The position numbers and the translations under genes are program-made. The notes beneath the pieces were generated by a model. It was not told where the DNA came from and made no database searches. It saw only the letters and a list, made by a program, of their open reading frames with translations. Shown in pieces: positions 1 to 5,221 of a stretch of 5,582 bases of DNA. The stretch's first letter is position 1. Each line of letters opens with the position of its first letter. The DNA is from Ruminococcaceae bacterium UBA1213 (GTDB lineage: Bacteria > Bacillota > Clostridia > Oscillospirales > Acutalibacteraceae): assembly GCA_002309275.1 (NCBI GenBank), contig DBXL01000220.1, forward strand, positions 1 through 5,582, given 5' to 3'.

Positions 1-159
1 CTGATAATCCTATTTTTCATTACCGCCTTTGCAAGCACCTCTCTCAAATATATAAAAACAGGCATTTACAGACTTTCCGCTGTAAACACCTTTATTGAAA
101 CATCTTTTCTTGTTTTATTCATACTTTGGGGCATTGTCAGAAATTTTATAGGAATTTGA
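1..159 (+). CDS. C-terminal fragment of a small membrane protein (possibly DUF2752 family)
   Basis: The first reading frame is open from the window edge to a TGA at 157-159, giving the last 52 residues of a protein whose start lies outside. It holds two hydrophobic stretches, LIILFFITAFAS at the edge and FLVLFILWGIVRNFIGI at the end, separated by a short polar link with several Lys, Arg and Tyr, so it is a membrane protein with two visible membrane segments. The terminal pattern of a hydrophobic helix followed by W-x-I-x-R-N resembles the end of DUF2752 proteins, but the diagnostic Cys-Pro-x-Cys-Gly part of that family would lie upstream of the window and cannot be seen. The gene converges on pyrE, with a repeat hairpin between them. 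The coding call is fairly safe; the family is a guess from memory. Confidence 0.5.
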   Translation: MIILFFITAFASTSLKYIKTGIYRLSAVNTFIETSFLVLFILWGIVRNFIGI

Positions 160-165
160 AATAGA

Positions 166-226
166 GTGGAGAGTTAAGAGTGGAGAGTGGAGTTGAATAT
201 AGCTCTCTCCACTCTCCACATTTCAC
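166..226. repeat. Heptanucleotide tandem repeat with inverted copies
   Basis: Four heptamers stand head to tail from 166: GTGGAGA, GTTAAGA, GTGGAGA, GTGGAGT. After a 12-base link the reverse complement follows as two exact TCTCCAC heptamers (206-219) and a decayed third, ATTTCAC (220-226). The 7-base period and mirrored arrangement show a short tandem repeat element, not coding sequence. It sits in the gap between two converging genes, 3 bases before the pyrE stop codon. Such heptamer elements are known as dispersed intergenic repeats in some bacteria; whether this one is dispersed cannot be told from one window. Confidence 0.7.
180..219. terminator. 13-bp hairpin between converging genes, possible bidirectional terminator
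   Basis: Bases 180-192 (GTGGAGAGTGGAG) are perfectly complementary to 207-219, giving a 13-bp stem with a 14-base loop. It lies 20 bases after the stop of the rightward gene and 9 bases after the pyrE stop on the other strand, where a shared terminator would be expected. Against this, neither side carries a clear T run, so intrinsic termination would be inefficient. It may instead be an RNA 3'-end stabiliser or simply the folded repeat element. Confidence 0.45.
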
Positions 227-228
227 TC

Positions 229-903
229 TTATTTCACGCCGTAAAGTGCATAGTAATCATCAATGGCAGATTTCAGTTTGTCGTCAATGACAACTTTTCC
301 TTTGTATTCCCTGTTATAGAGATGTTCAACGACTTCGCCCATAGTCACTATTGCCGTTGTTTTCAAGCCGTAATTTTCTTCAATCTCGCTCAATGCACTC
401 TTTTCACCCTTGCCTCTTTCCATTCTGTCAACGGATACTACAAGCCCTATCGGATTTACATTTCCCTGTGCCTTTATTATTGGCAGAGTTTCTTCTATGG
501 AAGTGCCTGCGGTAGTAACGTCTTCTATGATAACCACTTTATCGCCGTCAGAAATAGGACTTCCCAAAAGTATGCCTTTATCGCCGTGGTCTTTTATTTC
601 CTTGCGGTTTGAGCAGTATTTTATATCTTTGTTAAATTTCTCGCTTATGGCGATAGTCGCTGCAACGGAAAGCGGTATTCCCTTATAGGCAGGTCCGAAA
701 AGCACATCAAAATCCAAGCCGAATGTATTATTGATAGCCTCTGCATAATACTGTCCCAATCTGCGGAGCTGTGCACCTGTTCTGTAAAAGCCCGTATTGA
801 CAAAAAACGGTGTTTTTCTTCCGCTCTTCGTCACGAAGTCGCCAAACTTCAATACCTGACAATCCACCATGAATTCAATAAACTCTTTTTTATACTGTTC
901 CAT
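229..903 (-). CDS. pyrE: Orotate phosphoribosyltransferase
   Basis: This 224-residue cytosolic enzyme joins orotate to PRPP to give orotidine 5'-monophosphate and pyrophosphate, the fifth step of de novo UMP synthesis. The type I phosphoribosyltransferase PRPP-binding motif is clear at residues 123-135 (VVIIEDVTTAGTS). Other family signatures are FGPAYKGIPL (69-78), the mobile catalytic loop NRKEIKDHG (99-107, with Lys101, Lys104 and His106), and VDRMERG (158-164). The N-terminal LKFGDFVTKSGRKTPFF (18-34) is also typical. The length matches the roughly 210-225 residue bacterial form and nothing is missing. The ATG start follows GGAGG (913-917) with 9 bases between. No other pyrimidine gene is beside it. 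The 46-base gap upstream contains its own promoter, although read-through from the operon above is also possible since no terminator is visible there. No pyrimidine attenuator is seen. Confidence 0.96.
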   Translation of the reverse strand: MEQYKKEFIEFMVDCQVLKFGDFVTKSGRKTPFFVNTGFYRTGAQLRRLGQYYAEAINNTFGLDFDVLFGPAYKGIPLSVAATIAISEKFNKDIKYCSNRKEIKDHGDKGILLGSPISDGDKVVIIEDVTTAGTSIEETLPIIKAQGNVNPIGLVVSVDRMERGKGEKSALSEIEENYGLKTTAIVTMGEVVEHLYNREYKGKVVIDDKLKSAIDDYYALYGVK

Positions 904-935
904 TTATAAAAACCTCCATGCTATTTGATACCTAT

Positions 936-964
936 ATCATATCACACTTTCAAAACATTGACAA
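936..964 (-). promoter_or_regulatory. Sigma-A-type promoter for pyrE
   Basis: On the minus strand, TTGTCA (959-964) and TATGAT (936-941) are separated by exactly 17 bases, each one mismatch from consensus. Initiation would fall near 929, leaving a leader of about 25 bases before the pyrE ATG. The -35 box lies inside the last codons of the upstream nucleotidyltransferase gene, whose stop is at 950-952. The leader is too short for a pyrimidine-responsive attenuator. Confidence 0.75.
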
Positions 965-1699
965 GAATATTTTATTCAATTCTTCCCAATTTCTTTCTTT
1001 TTCATACGGCATTTCTTCAAGCTGTTTTTCTATATCAGAAATATTCTTTTCGATATAGGCGTTAAGGCTTTCAATCCTGTCACCCATGCTGATTTCGGGG
1101 GACTTCATTTTTATTTCAACCAATTTTTCAACATCAGGCTTTAATTCATCTTCCAGATATTTTTCAACGAGCTCCGAAAAAAGCATAGGGGGCGGTGTAC
1201 CCTCTGCGATTATCCATTTACAAGCCAATATAGGTCTTAATACATAAAAATACTTTTTGTATTTCACCTGCTCTCCCCTGAGATACTCCCTGTAATTGCT
1301 CTTTGCAGTGCTTAAATAGTGATATACACCTGATTTTTTGATGAAATAACGGTTGATTATATTCGCCACTCTCCCCCATTCATCTGTCGTTTTATAAACT
1401 ATCGGCGAGCCGTTCCATTCAAACAATGTCGGATTTGATTTATACAAAAGCCTTAAAGCTTTCTGTATGTCCCAGCCGTTTATATCAAGCACTTCATCTA
1501 CCTGCCATTCAATAACATCTCTTGTCTGTTCAAGCTTCAAATAAAAGTCCTTTGATCTGACATATACAAATCTTACATCATAATCACTGTCAGGTGAGGC
1601 AAATCCCCATGCACGACTCCCCGACTCTGCACAATGCAGAATTTTTACATTTTCCTTTTCTTCAATCTCTTTCAGTTTTCCTAAAATGATTTCCCTCAA
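950..1699 (-). CDS. RlaP/YcgL-type predicted nucleotidyltransferase (polymerase beta fold)
   Basis: The protein is 249 residues from a TTG start at 1699. The N-terminal domain carries the hallmark GSRAWG (residues 27-32) followed by SDYDVRF (38-44). This is the nucleotidyltransferase G-S ... D-x-D signature, with Asp39 and Asp41 as likely metal ligands; Asp72 within LDINGW (71-76) is the candidate third carboxylate. ESGSRAWGF...DYDVRF is characteristic of the Pfam family that includes Bacillus YcgL and RlaP, the RNA-ligase-associated polymerase-beta-like proteins. The remainder is mainly helical and basic-acidic, with a conserved-looking RPILACKWI segment near 159-167. The family is thought to add nucleotides to RNA, but no substrate is firmly known to me. 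It is the last gene of the minus-strand operon, just after the 333-residue gene. A GTG at 1708 would extend it by three residues but overlaps the ribosome binding site, so the TTG is preferred. Family call strong; function inferred. Confidence 0.88.
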   Translation of the reverse strand: MREIILGKLKEIEEKENVKILHCAESGSRAWGFASPDSDYDVRFVYVRSKDFYLKLEQTRDVIEWQVDEVLDINGWDIQKALRLLYKSNPTLFEWNGSPIVYKTTDEWGRVANIINRYFIKKSGVYHYLSTAKSNYREYLRGEQVKYKKYFYVLRPILACKWIIAEGTPPPMLFSELVEKYLEDELKPDVEKLVEIKMKSPEISMGDRIESLNAYIEKNISDIEKQLEEMPYEKERNWEELNKIFLSMF

Positions 1700-1712
1700 T
1701 ATTTTCACTCCT
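1697..1712 (-). promoter_or_regulatory. Ribosome binding site deciding a TTG start
   Basis: AGGAG at 1708-1712 is followed after 8 bases by TTG (1697-1699), a normal spacing. The alternative in-frame GTG at 1706-1708 shares its first G with the AGGAG, so a ribosome bound there could not place it in the P site. The AGGAG begins directly after the TAG stop of the preceding gene (1713-1715), which suggests translational coupling. Confidence 0.65.
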
Positions 1713-2714
1713 CTACATGAGATAATATACTATTGAATCCATCGTTGCATCTCGTTTTATACCGAAATTGGTGCCATTTTTTGCATTTCTCTCGATAAAT
1801 GCAAAGCCCCTTTCCTCATCATACAGAATAAGCCCTATATTTTCAAAGCCTTTCAGATAGCTTTCTGCATCTTCCCTGAATTCTGACGGCACGGCAAGCC
1901 AATAATAATCCATATATTCGGGATACGCTTTAAAGTCTGCTTTCTGAAACAGTTCATCTCTGTCACAAATGATTTTTACGGAATGCAGGTGAAACAAATT
2001 GCCTGCCTGTGATTTTGTCGTATAATTTTCCGCTATGACATAATCTGTTTCAATCCTGCCCTTTACTATGGAAAATTCCGTAAACAAGCGATATTTTCTT
2101 GTTTCTTGATGCGTGAATAAACTATACATCCATTTTTCATTGCAAAGGGCTGATGTTATATCTATATTTGTCGCACTCTTTGACGCATACCCTGCATACG
2201 CAAAGTCTGTAAAAGCATCTTTGTCATGGGTGTTCACTCTCTGAATGGGTATGCCTTTGGCGGCACGTTCCTTTTTCTCGGACTCCCATAAAGTCTTTAA
2301 ATCACTTCTTTTGGTTTCTCCGCTTAAACTCCTGTTTATCATCTTATGGGCTTCGGCAAGATTGCCTGAGGTGATTTTCTCTATCATCACTATCACTTCG
2401 GGATCCATGTCAAGCTGTTCTATCGGAATATACGGTTTATTTTGATATTTCCTGTCATCTACATAGCTTTCATAAAAAGTCCCTGCTTTTTTCTTTTTCC
2501 ACAACAGAGATACTGTTACATTGGTTCTTGCGGCAAAGTCTGTAAGCCATGCTGTATAGCTTTTATAGGAAACGCTGTATAACTGTTCTTCCTCGACTAT
2601 ATCCAAAAGCTTATAAACTTCTATCCATGACTTGTCCTTTTTCTTGACGATAGGGGCAAGCTTTTTTTCTATTTCTTCAAGGTCATGCTGTTTTTTGTAA
2701 TCGCTTAAACTCAC
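1713..2714 (-). CDS. Uncharacterised protein with HTH-like N-terminus and degenerate PD-(D/E)XK-like C-terminus
   Basis: I do not recognise this 333-residue protein by name. Its first 30 residues are charged and helical. Residues about 50-84 (ending LLWKKKKAGTFYESY) read as a helix-turn-helix: an alanine-containing helix, the turn NVTVS, then a Lys-rich recognition-like helix. A charged helical linker runs to about 160. The C-terminal half has the order of elements of a restriction-endonuclease-like fold: FTEF (211-214), RIETDYV (220-226, Asp224), HSVKI (244-248, Lys247), a helix with Asp260, then YMDYYWLAVP (267-276). The last of these resembles the strand after the active site in MmcB-like nucleases. 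The acidic residue two before the catalytic-type Lys is Ser245, so the site looks incomplete. There is no signal peptide, so it is cytoplasmic. It sits third in the operon, 12 bases after the nuclease gene. The fold call is pattern-based inference; the ORF itself is secure. Confidence 0.85.
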   Translation of the reverse strand: MSLSDYKKQHDLEEIEKKLAPIVKKKDKSWIEVYKLLDIVEEEQLYSVSYKSYTAWLTDFAARTNVTVSLLWKKKKAGTFYESYVDDRKYQNKPYIPIEQLDMDPEVIVMIEKITSGNLAEAHKMINRSLSGETKRSDLKTLWESEKKERAAKGIPIQRVNTHDKDAFTDFAYAGYASKSATNIDITSALCNEKWMYSLFTHQETRKYRLFTEFSIVKGRIETDYVIAENYTTKSQAGNLFHLHSVKIICDRDELFQKADFKAYPEYMDYYWLAVPSEFREDAESYLKGFENIGLILYDEERGFAFIERNAKNGTNFGIKRDATMDSIVYYLM

Positions 2715-2728
2715 GTCATATCTCCTTT
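2712..2728 (-). promoter_or_regulatory. Ribosome binding site for a GTG start
   Basis: AAAGGAGA (2721-2728) overlaps the TAA stop of the upstream nuclease gene and lies 7 bases before GTG (2712-2714). The closer ATG at 2718-2720 is out of frame and stops after two codons, so GTG is the start of the 333-residue protein. The tight fit between stop, ribosome binding site and start suggests coupled translation. Confidence 0.7.
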
Positions 2729-3629
2729 ACGGTTTGCACTTTCCGCATGGTTCATAGCCCTTTGCAATCACTTCTTCTCTTGTGCCTGTAAAGACCTCTT
2801 TGTTTTTATCACTGATAGTCTTGGCAACAGAACAGCTTTCTAAATGGAATTTGTGATTGTTCGTATTGAGAATGTATGTGATTTTTTCGGCAGTGGGTTT
2901 TGCAGTCCCTGAAAGCCAGCTTTCACCCGTTGCATAGTCTATTTCAATATCGGGCTGTACGTTATAGGCATATATATTAAAGCTGATGCCTGCACCGTTA
3001 TCCTCAACAGAGTAGCCCTCCATTTCAACGCCCCTTGCAACCAAATTATCACCGTCAAATATGGGTGTCACTCTGTACAAAACATGGTTATTGGTTTCCT
3101 TTACATAGTCGGCTACCATGTTTTCAAACGGTAACATTCCCTCTATGTTTAAATAACGTGTACCTGTGATGAGATTGCTTTTATTGGCATTTTCCGCCGT
3201 TAACTGCCAGCCTATCAAATGACATCTGTTATAAAGATATTTGCCATCTACATTGTCATATTTGACGGTCTGCCAGCCTGACGGCTTGACGTTGCTGATA
3301 CTTCCTCTTTTATCTGTCGGCATGGTATCCTGTGCAACGCACGCATAGGCGATTGTACATCTGCCAAGACTGTCCAAGTCCCCATACTGTTCAAAAGATT
3401 TCGTTGTATAGTCCTTTTCCGTGAAGTACGGCACATTGTTATTTATCTCTACGAAAGCATCTTCCACAAAATCGGGGATATTATCAACCGTATAACCGCC
3501 CTCCGTATTGGAAACGGTATTGGAAACGGTACTTGTATCACCGCCGTTAAGATTGATATTGATGTCACAGCCCCCGAAAATCAGGCATACGCCAAGCATT
3601 ATACAAAGTAAAAGTTTGATTTTTTTCAT
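2727..3629 (-). CDS. Secreted lipoprotein DNA/RNA non-specific endonuclease
   Basis: This 300-residue protein begins with a lysine-rich N-terminus and a hydrophobic core ending FGGC, so Cys21 is a likely lipid-anchored residue (the Phe at -3 is slightly off the lipobox) and the enzyme would face outward. A Ser/Thr/Asn-rich tether (about 33-45) follows. The nuclease domain spans about 65-235. YNRCHLIGWQL (133-143) is the H-N-H/DRGH-type active site with His137 as general base and Asn134 in place of the usual Asp. SNLITGTRYLN (151-161) supplies the likely metal ligand Asn161, followed by Glu169. This matches the EndA/DNA-entry nuclease family (Endonuclease_NS_2). After the domain, residues 250-300 form an Ada-like metal-binding tail with His262, Cys266, Cys295 and Cys298. 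It would cut nucleic acids at the cell surface, for nutrient use, defence or uptake. The start overlaps the previous stop as ATGA, with GGGAGG 10 bases upstream. Confidence 0.92.
   Translation of the reverse strand: MKKIKLLLCIMLGVCLIFGGCDININLNGGDTSTVSNTVSNTEGGYTVDNIPDFVEDAFVEINNNVPYFTEKDYTTKSFEQYGDLDSLGRCTIAYACVAQDTMPTDKRGSISNVKPSGWQTVKYDNVDGKYLYNRCHLIGWQLTAENANKSNLITGTRYLNIEGMLPFENMVADYVKETNNHVLYRVTPIFDGDNLVARGVEMEGYSVEDNGAGISFNIYAYNVQPDIEIDYATGESWLSGTAKPTAEKITYILNTNNHKFHLESCSVAKTISDKNKEVFTGTREEVIAKGYEPCGKCKP
3505..3528 (-). repeat. 12-bp perfect tandem duplication in the nuclease tether
   Basis: GTATTGGAAACG stands twice in a row (3505-3516 and 3517-3528). It encodes the repeated VSNT in the flexible segment between the lipid anchor and the nuclease domain. 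A multiple of three keeps the frame, so slippage here would only change tether length. Confidence 0.8.
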
Positions 3630-4024
3630 TTTTCATAGACCTCCCTCGTAATTTTTTCATGGGAATTTCCCTGAAACTCCGTTTCTTCAATGAAATTGTA
3701 GTCAGACAAATCCACGTTAAATTTCAGACTTGACGGATAATGCCTGTTCCAGAAATACAATATCACTTTATCAATTTTATCCGCATAGGGTTCAAGGTCA
3801 ACGTTCTCCACAAAGCAGACATCTTCATTTTCGGCATTCTCAAGAAACTCTTCATCAATTTCAATTCTGTCCTGATAGTCCTCAAACAGTTCTTCAGAAA
3901 AGCCGTTTATCTTCACGTTTTCAGCCATATTCATTAAATCATCTATCACAAATTTATCACGGCTTTGTCGGCGGTGGTTGAAAAGCATTCCCATTCTGTC
4001 ATCTACGCATACTGCTATTATCAT
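3626..4024 (-). CDS. Small strongly acidic protein of unknown function
   Basis: This 132-residue protein opens with IIAVCVDDRMGMLFNHRRQSRD, a conserved-looking start that I recall in small hypothetical proteins of Clostridia next to nuclease genes. I cannot attach a tested function to it. The rest is strongly acidic: I count about 32 Asp plus Glu against 14 Lys plus Arg, clustered at residues 44-78. There is no signal peptide or membrane segment, so it is cytoplasmic. It is the first gene of the minus-strand operon and overlaps the secreted nuclease by four bases (ATGA), which couples their translation. The charge and coupling would fit a nuclease inhibitor or DNA mimic, but this is only inference, and a regulator or enzyme is equally possible. 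The ATG follows GGAGG (4034-4038) with 9 bases between. Confidence 0.85.
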   Translation of the reverse strand: MIIAVCVDDRMGMLFNHRRQSRDKFVIDDLMNMAENVKINGFSEELFEDYQDRIEIDEEFLENAENEDVCFVENVDLEPYADKIDKVILYFWNRHYPSSLKFNVDLSDYNFIEETEFQGNSHEKITREVYEK

Positions 4025-4044
4025 TTTGTCATTCCTCCATATTT

Positions 4045-4070
4045 AATATATTGTAATTATAACATATATT
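4045..4070. repeat. Imperfect inverted repeat around the operon -10 box
   Basis: AATATAT (4045-4051) and ATATATT (4064-4070) are inverted around a 12-base centre that contains the leftward -10 hexamer. The dyad extends to GT/AC if one T is bulged. It could be an operator, but the region is so AT-rich that chance is a fair explanation. Confidence 0.25.
4056..4064 (-). promoter_or_regulatory. Extended -10 promoter for the four-gene operon
   Basis: On the minus strand, TGTTATAAT is a perfect TG-n-TATAAT extended -10 (hexamer 4056-4061, TG at 4063-4064). No good -35 lies 16-19 bases upstream, as expected for an extended -10 promoter. Initiation near 4049 gives a leader of about 25 bases before the ATG at 4024. 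Confidence 0.65.
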
Positions 4071-4104
4071 TTTGGCAAAATACAGTATTTTTTTTTATAA
4101 AATA

Positions 4105-4133
4105 TTGACATGAAGAAAAAAAAATTTTATAAT
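4105..4133 (+). promoter_or_regulatory. Perfect-consensus sigma-A promoter for ddh
   Basis: TTGACA (4105-4110) and TATAAT (4128-4133) both match consensus exactly, with the ideal 17-base spacer. The spacer carries a nine-A run (4116-4124). The bases just upstream are almost pure A/T with a nine-T run (4088-4096), in the place of an UP element. Initiation should be near 4140, giving a leader of about 37 bases. This predicts strong expression unless it is repressed. Confidence 0.88.
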
Positions 4134-4137
4134 TTAC

Positions 4138-4150
4138 TTGCTTAAAGCAA
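4138..4150. promoter_or_regulatory. Palindrome at the ddh transcription start, candidate operator
   Basis: TTGCTTAAAGCAA is a perfect 6+1+6 palindrome starting five bases after the -10 box, so it covers the predicted start point. A repressor bound there would block the strong promoter. It could also form a small hairpin at the 5' end of the mRNA. No regulator for it is encoded in the window. Confidence 0.35.
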
Positions 4151-4160
4151 TAAATCCATA

Positions 4161-4179
4161 AAGGAGATTGAGAAAAATG
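4161..4179 (+). promoter_or_regulatory. Ribosome binding site fixing the ddh ATG start
   Basis: AAGGAG (4161-4166) lies 10 bases before ATG (4177-4179). An in-frame TTG at 4168 is only one base from it and so cannot be used, which removes three extra N-terminal residues from the longest frame. Confidence 0.75.
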
Positions 4180-5160
4180 GTAAGAATAGGTATATTAGGC
4201 TATGGCAATATTGGTAAAGGTACGGAAATAGCCGTTGCACAGGCTGATGACATGGAACTTGTTGCCGTGTTCACAAGAAGAAATCCTGAAAGTGTAAAGA
4301 TAATGACAGAAAATGTTCCCGTTGTAAACGTGAGCGAGATAGAAAATTGGAAAGATAAAATAGATGTTCTTGTATTGTGCGGAGGAAGTGCAACAGACCT
4401 GCCTGTTCAGACTCCCGAATATGTGAAGTATTTCAATGTAATAGACAGCTTTGATACTCATGCAAAGATACCTCAGCATTTTGCCAATGTCGATAAGGCT
4501 GCTAAAGAAACAGGTCATATCGGCATGATTTCAGTAGGCTGGGATCCCGGTCTGTTCTCCCTCAACAGAGTGTATGCCAATGCCATTCTCCCTGATGGAA
4601 AAGACTACACATTCTGGGGCAAGGGCGTTAGTCAGGGACATTCCGACGCTGTAAGACGTATCAAAGGCGTAAAAAATGCAAAACAGTACACGATTCCTGT
4701 TGAGTCCGCCCTCGAAGCTGTAAGAAGCGGCAGCAATCCCGAACTTTCCACGAGGGATAAGCATTTGAGAGAATGTTTTGTCGTTTTGGAGGAAGGTGCA
4801 GACGCTGCTCAGGTCGAAAAAGAAATCAAAGAAATGCCGAACTACTTTGCAGATTACAATACAATCGTTCATTTCATTGATGAAGAGGAATTCAATGCCA
4901 ATCACAGCGGCATGGCACATGGCGGTTTTGTATTCCGCTGCGGAAAAACAGGCGTTAATAAAGAAAATACACATATTATTGAATACAGCATCAAACTTGA
5001 TTCCAACCCTGAATTTACTACAAGCGTAATTGTTGCGTATGCAAGAGCTATCAAGCGTATGTATGATGAAGGTCAGACAGGCTGTAAGACTGTATTTGAC
5101 ATTCCTCCGGCATACCTCTGCACACAGTCAAAAGAAGAACTTCTTGCAAAATTCCTTTGA
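4177..5160 (+). CDS. ddh: meso-Diaminopimelate D-dehydrogenase
   Basis: This 327-residue cytosolic enzyme interconverts meso-diaminopimelate and L-2-amino-6-oxopimelate (in equilibrium with tetrahydrodipicolinate) with NADP(H) and ammonia. It gives a one-step route to meso-DAP for peptidoglycan and lysine. The N-terminal Rossmann motif GYGNIG (8-13) and the TRR (33-35) expected to hold the NADP 2'-phosphate are present. So are CGGSATDLP (68-76), SFDTH (91-95), the substrate-site GMISVGWDPG (116-125, Asp123) and WGKGVSQGHSDAVRRIKGV (147-165). These are characteristic of Ddh and separate it from the DapB reductase. The length is close to the roughly 320-330 residues usual for the family, and the end KEELLAKFL is intact. 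It is a single-gene unit, divergent from the nuclease operon. It has a consensus promoter, a palindrome at the start point and its own terminator. No other lysine gene is in the window. Confidence 0.96.
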   Translation: MVRIGILGYGNIGKGTEIAVAQADDMELVAVFTRRNPESVKIMTENVPVVNVSEIENWKDKIDVLVLCGGSATDLPVQTPEYVKYFNVIDSFDTHAKIPQHFANVDKAAKETGHIGMISVGWDPGLFSLNRVYANAILPDGKDYTFWGKGVSQGHSDAVRRIKGVKNAKQYTIPVESALEAVRSGSNPELSTRDKHLRECFVVLEEGADAAQVEKEIKEMPNYFADYNTIVHFIDEEEFNANHSGMAHGGFVFRCGKTGVNKENTHIIEYSIKLDSNPEFTTSVIVAYARAIKRMYDEGQTGCKTVFDIPPAYLCTQSKEELLAKFL

Positions 5161-5180
5161 TTTTTTAAAACTTCATATCA

Positions 5181-5218
5181 AAAAATCTCTCTTTTGTTAC
5201 GGCAAAAGAGAGATTTTT
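5181..5218. terminator. Bidirectional intrinsic terminator
   Basis: Bases 5181-5196 pair perfectly with 5203-5218 (16 bp) around a TTACGG loop. The stem starts with five A and ends with five T, so it works as a hairpin plus T tract on both strands. It lies 20 bases after the ddh stop, and 3 bases beyond the stop of the gene converging from the right, so it most likely ends both transcripts. Confidence 0.92.
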
Positions 5219-5221
5219 ATA

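Noticed and set aside
160..228. CRISPR array
   Set aside because: The repeat unit is 7 bases with no spacers, unlike any CRISPR repeat.
187..688. Plus-strand frames opposite pyrE (187-612 and 410-688)
   Set aside because: Both are antisense shadows of the conserved pyrE sequence, and one begins inside the heptamer repeat.
904..935. Pyrimidine attenuator or PyrR site ahead of pyrE
   Set aside because: Only about 25 leader bases exist after the predicted start, with no hairpin and no T run.
2711..2720. Two-codon mini-ORF ATGACGTGA overlapping the GTG start of the 333-residue gene, as a reinitiation device
   Set aside because: Its ATG is only two bases from GGAG, too close to be used, so the overlap is most likely chance.
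3730..3981. Plus-strand frames opposite the acidic protein gene (3730-3981 and 3740-3937)
   Set aside because: They have no ribosome binding site or promoter, and the minus-strand gene has start, overlap and promoter support.
4168..4176. TTG at 4168 as the start of ddh
   Set aside because: It lies one base after AAGGAG, too close for initiation; the ATG at 4177 has correct spacing and matches the family N-terminus.
4134..4176. Lysine riboswitch upstream of ddh
   Set aside because: The leader from the predicted start is about 37 bases, far too short for the L-box fold, and no terminator hairpin lies before the gene.
4195..4974. Two long minus-strand frames (4195-4518, 4531-4974) opposite ddh
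   Set aside because: They mirror the codons of a clearly recognised gene, have Cys- and Phe-rich compositions without family signatures, and lack ribosome binding sites.
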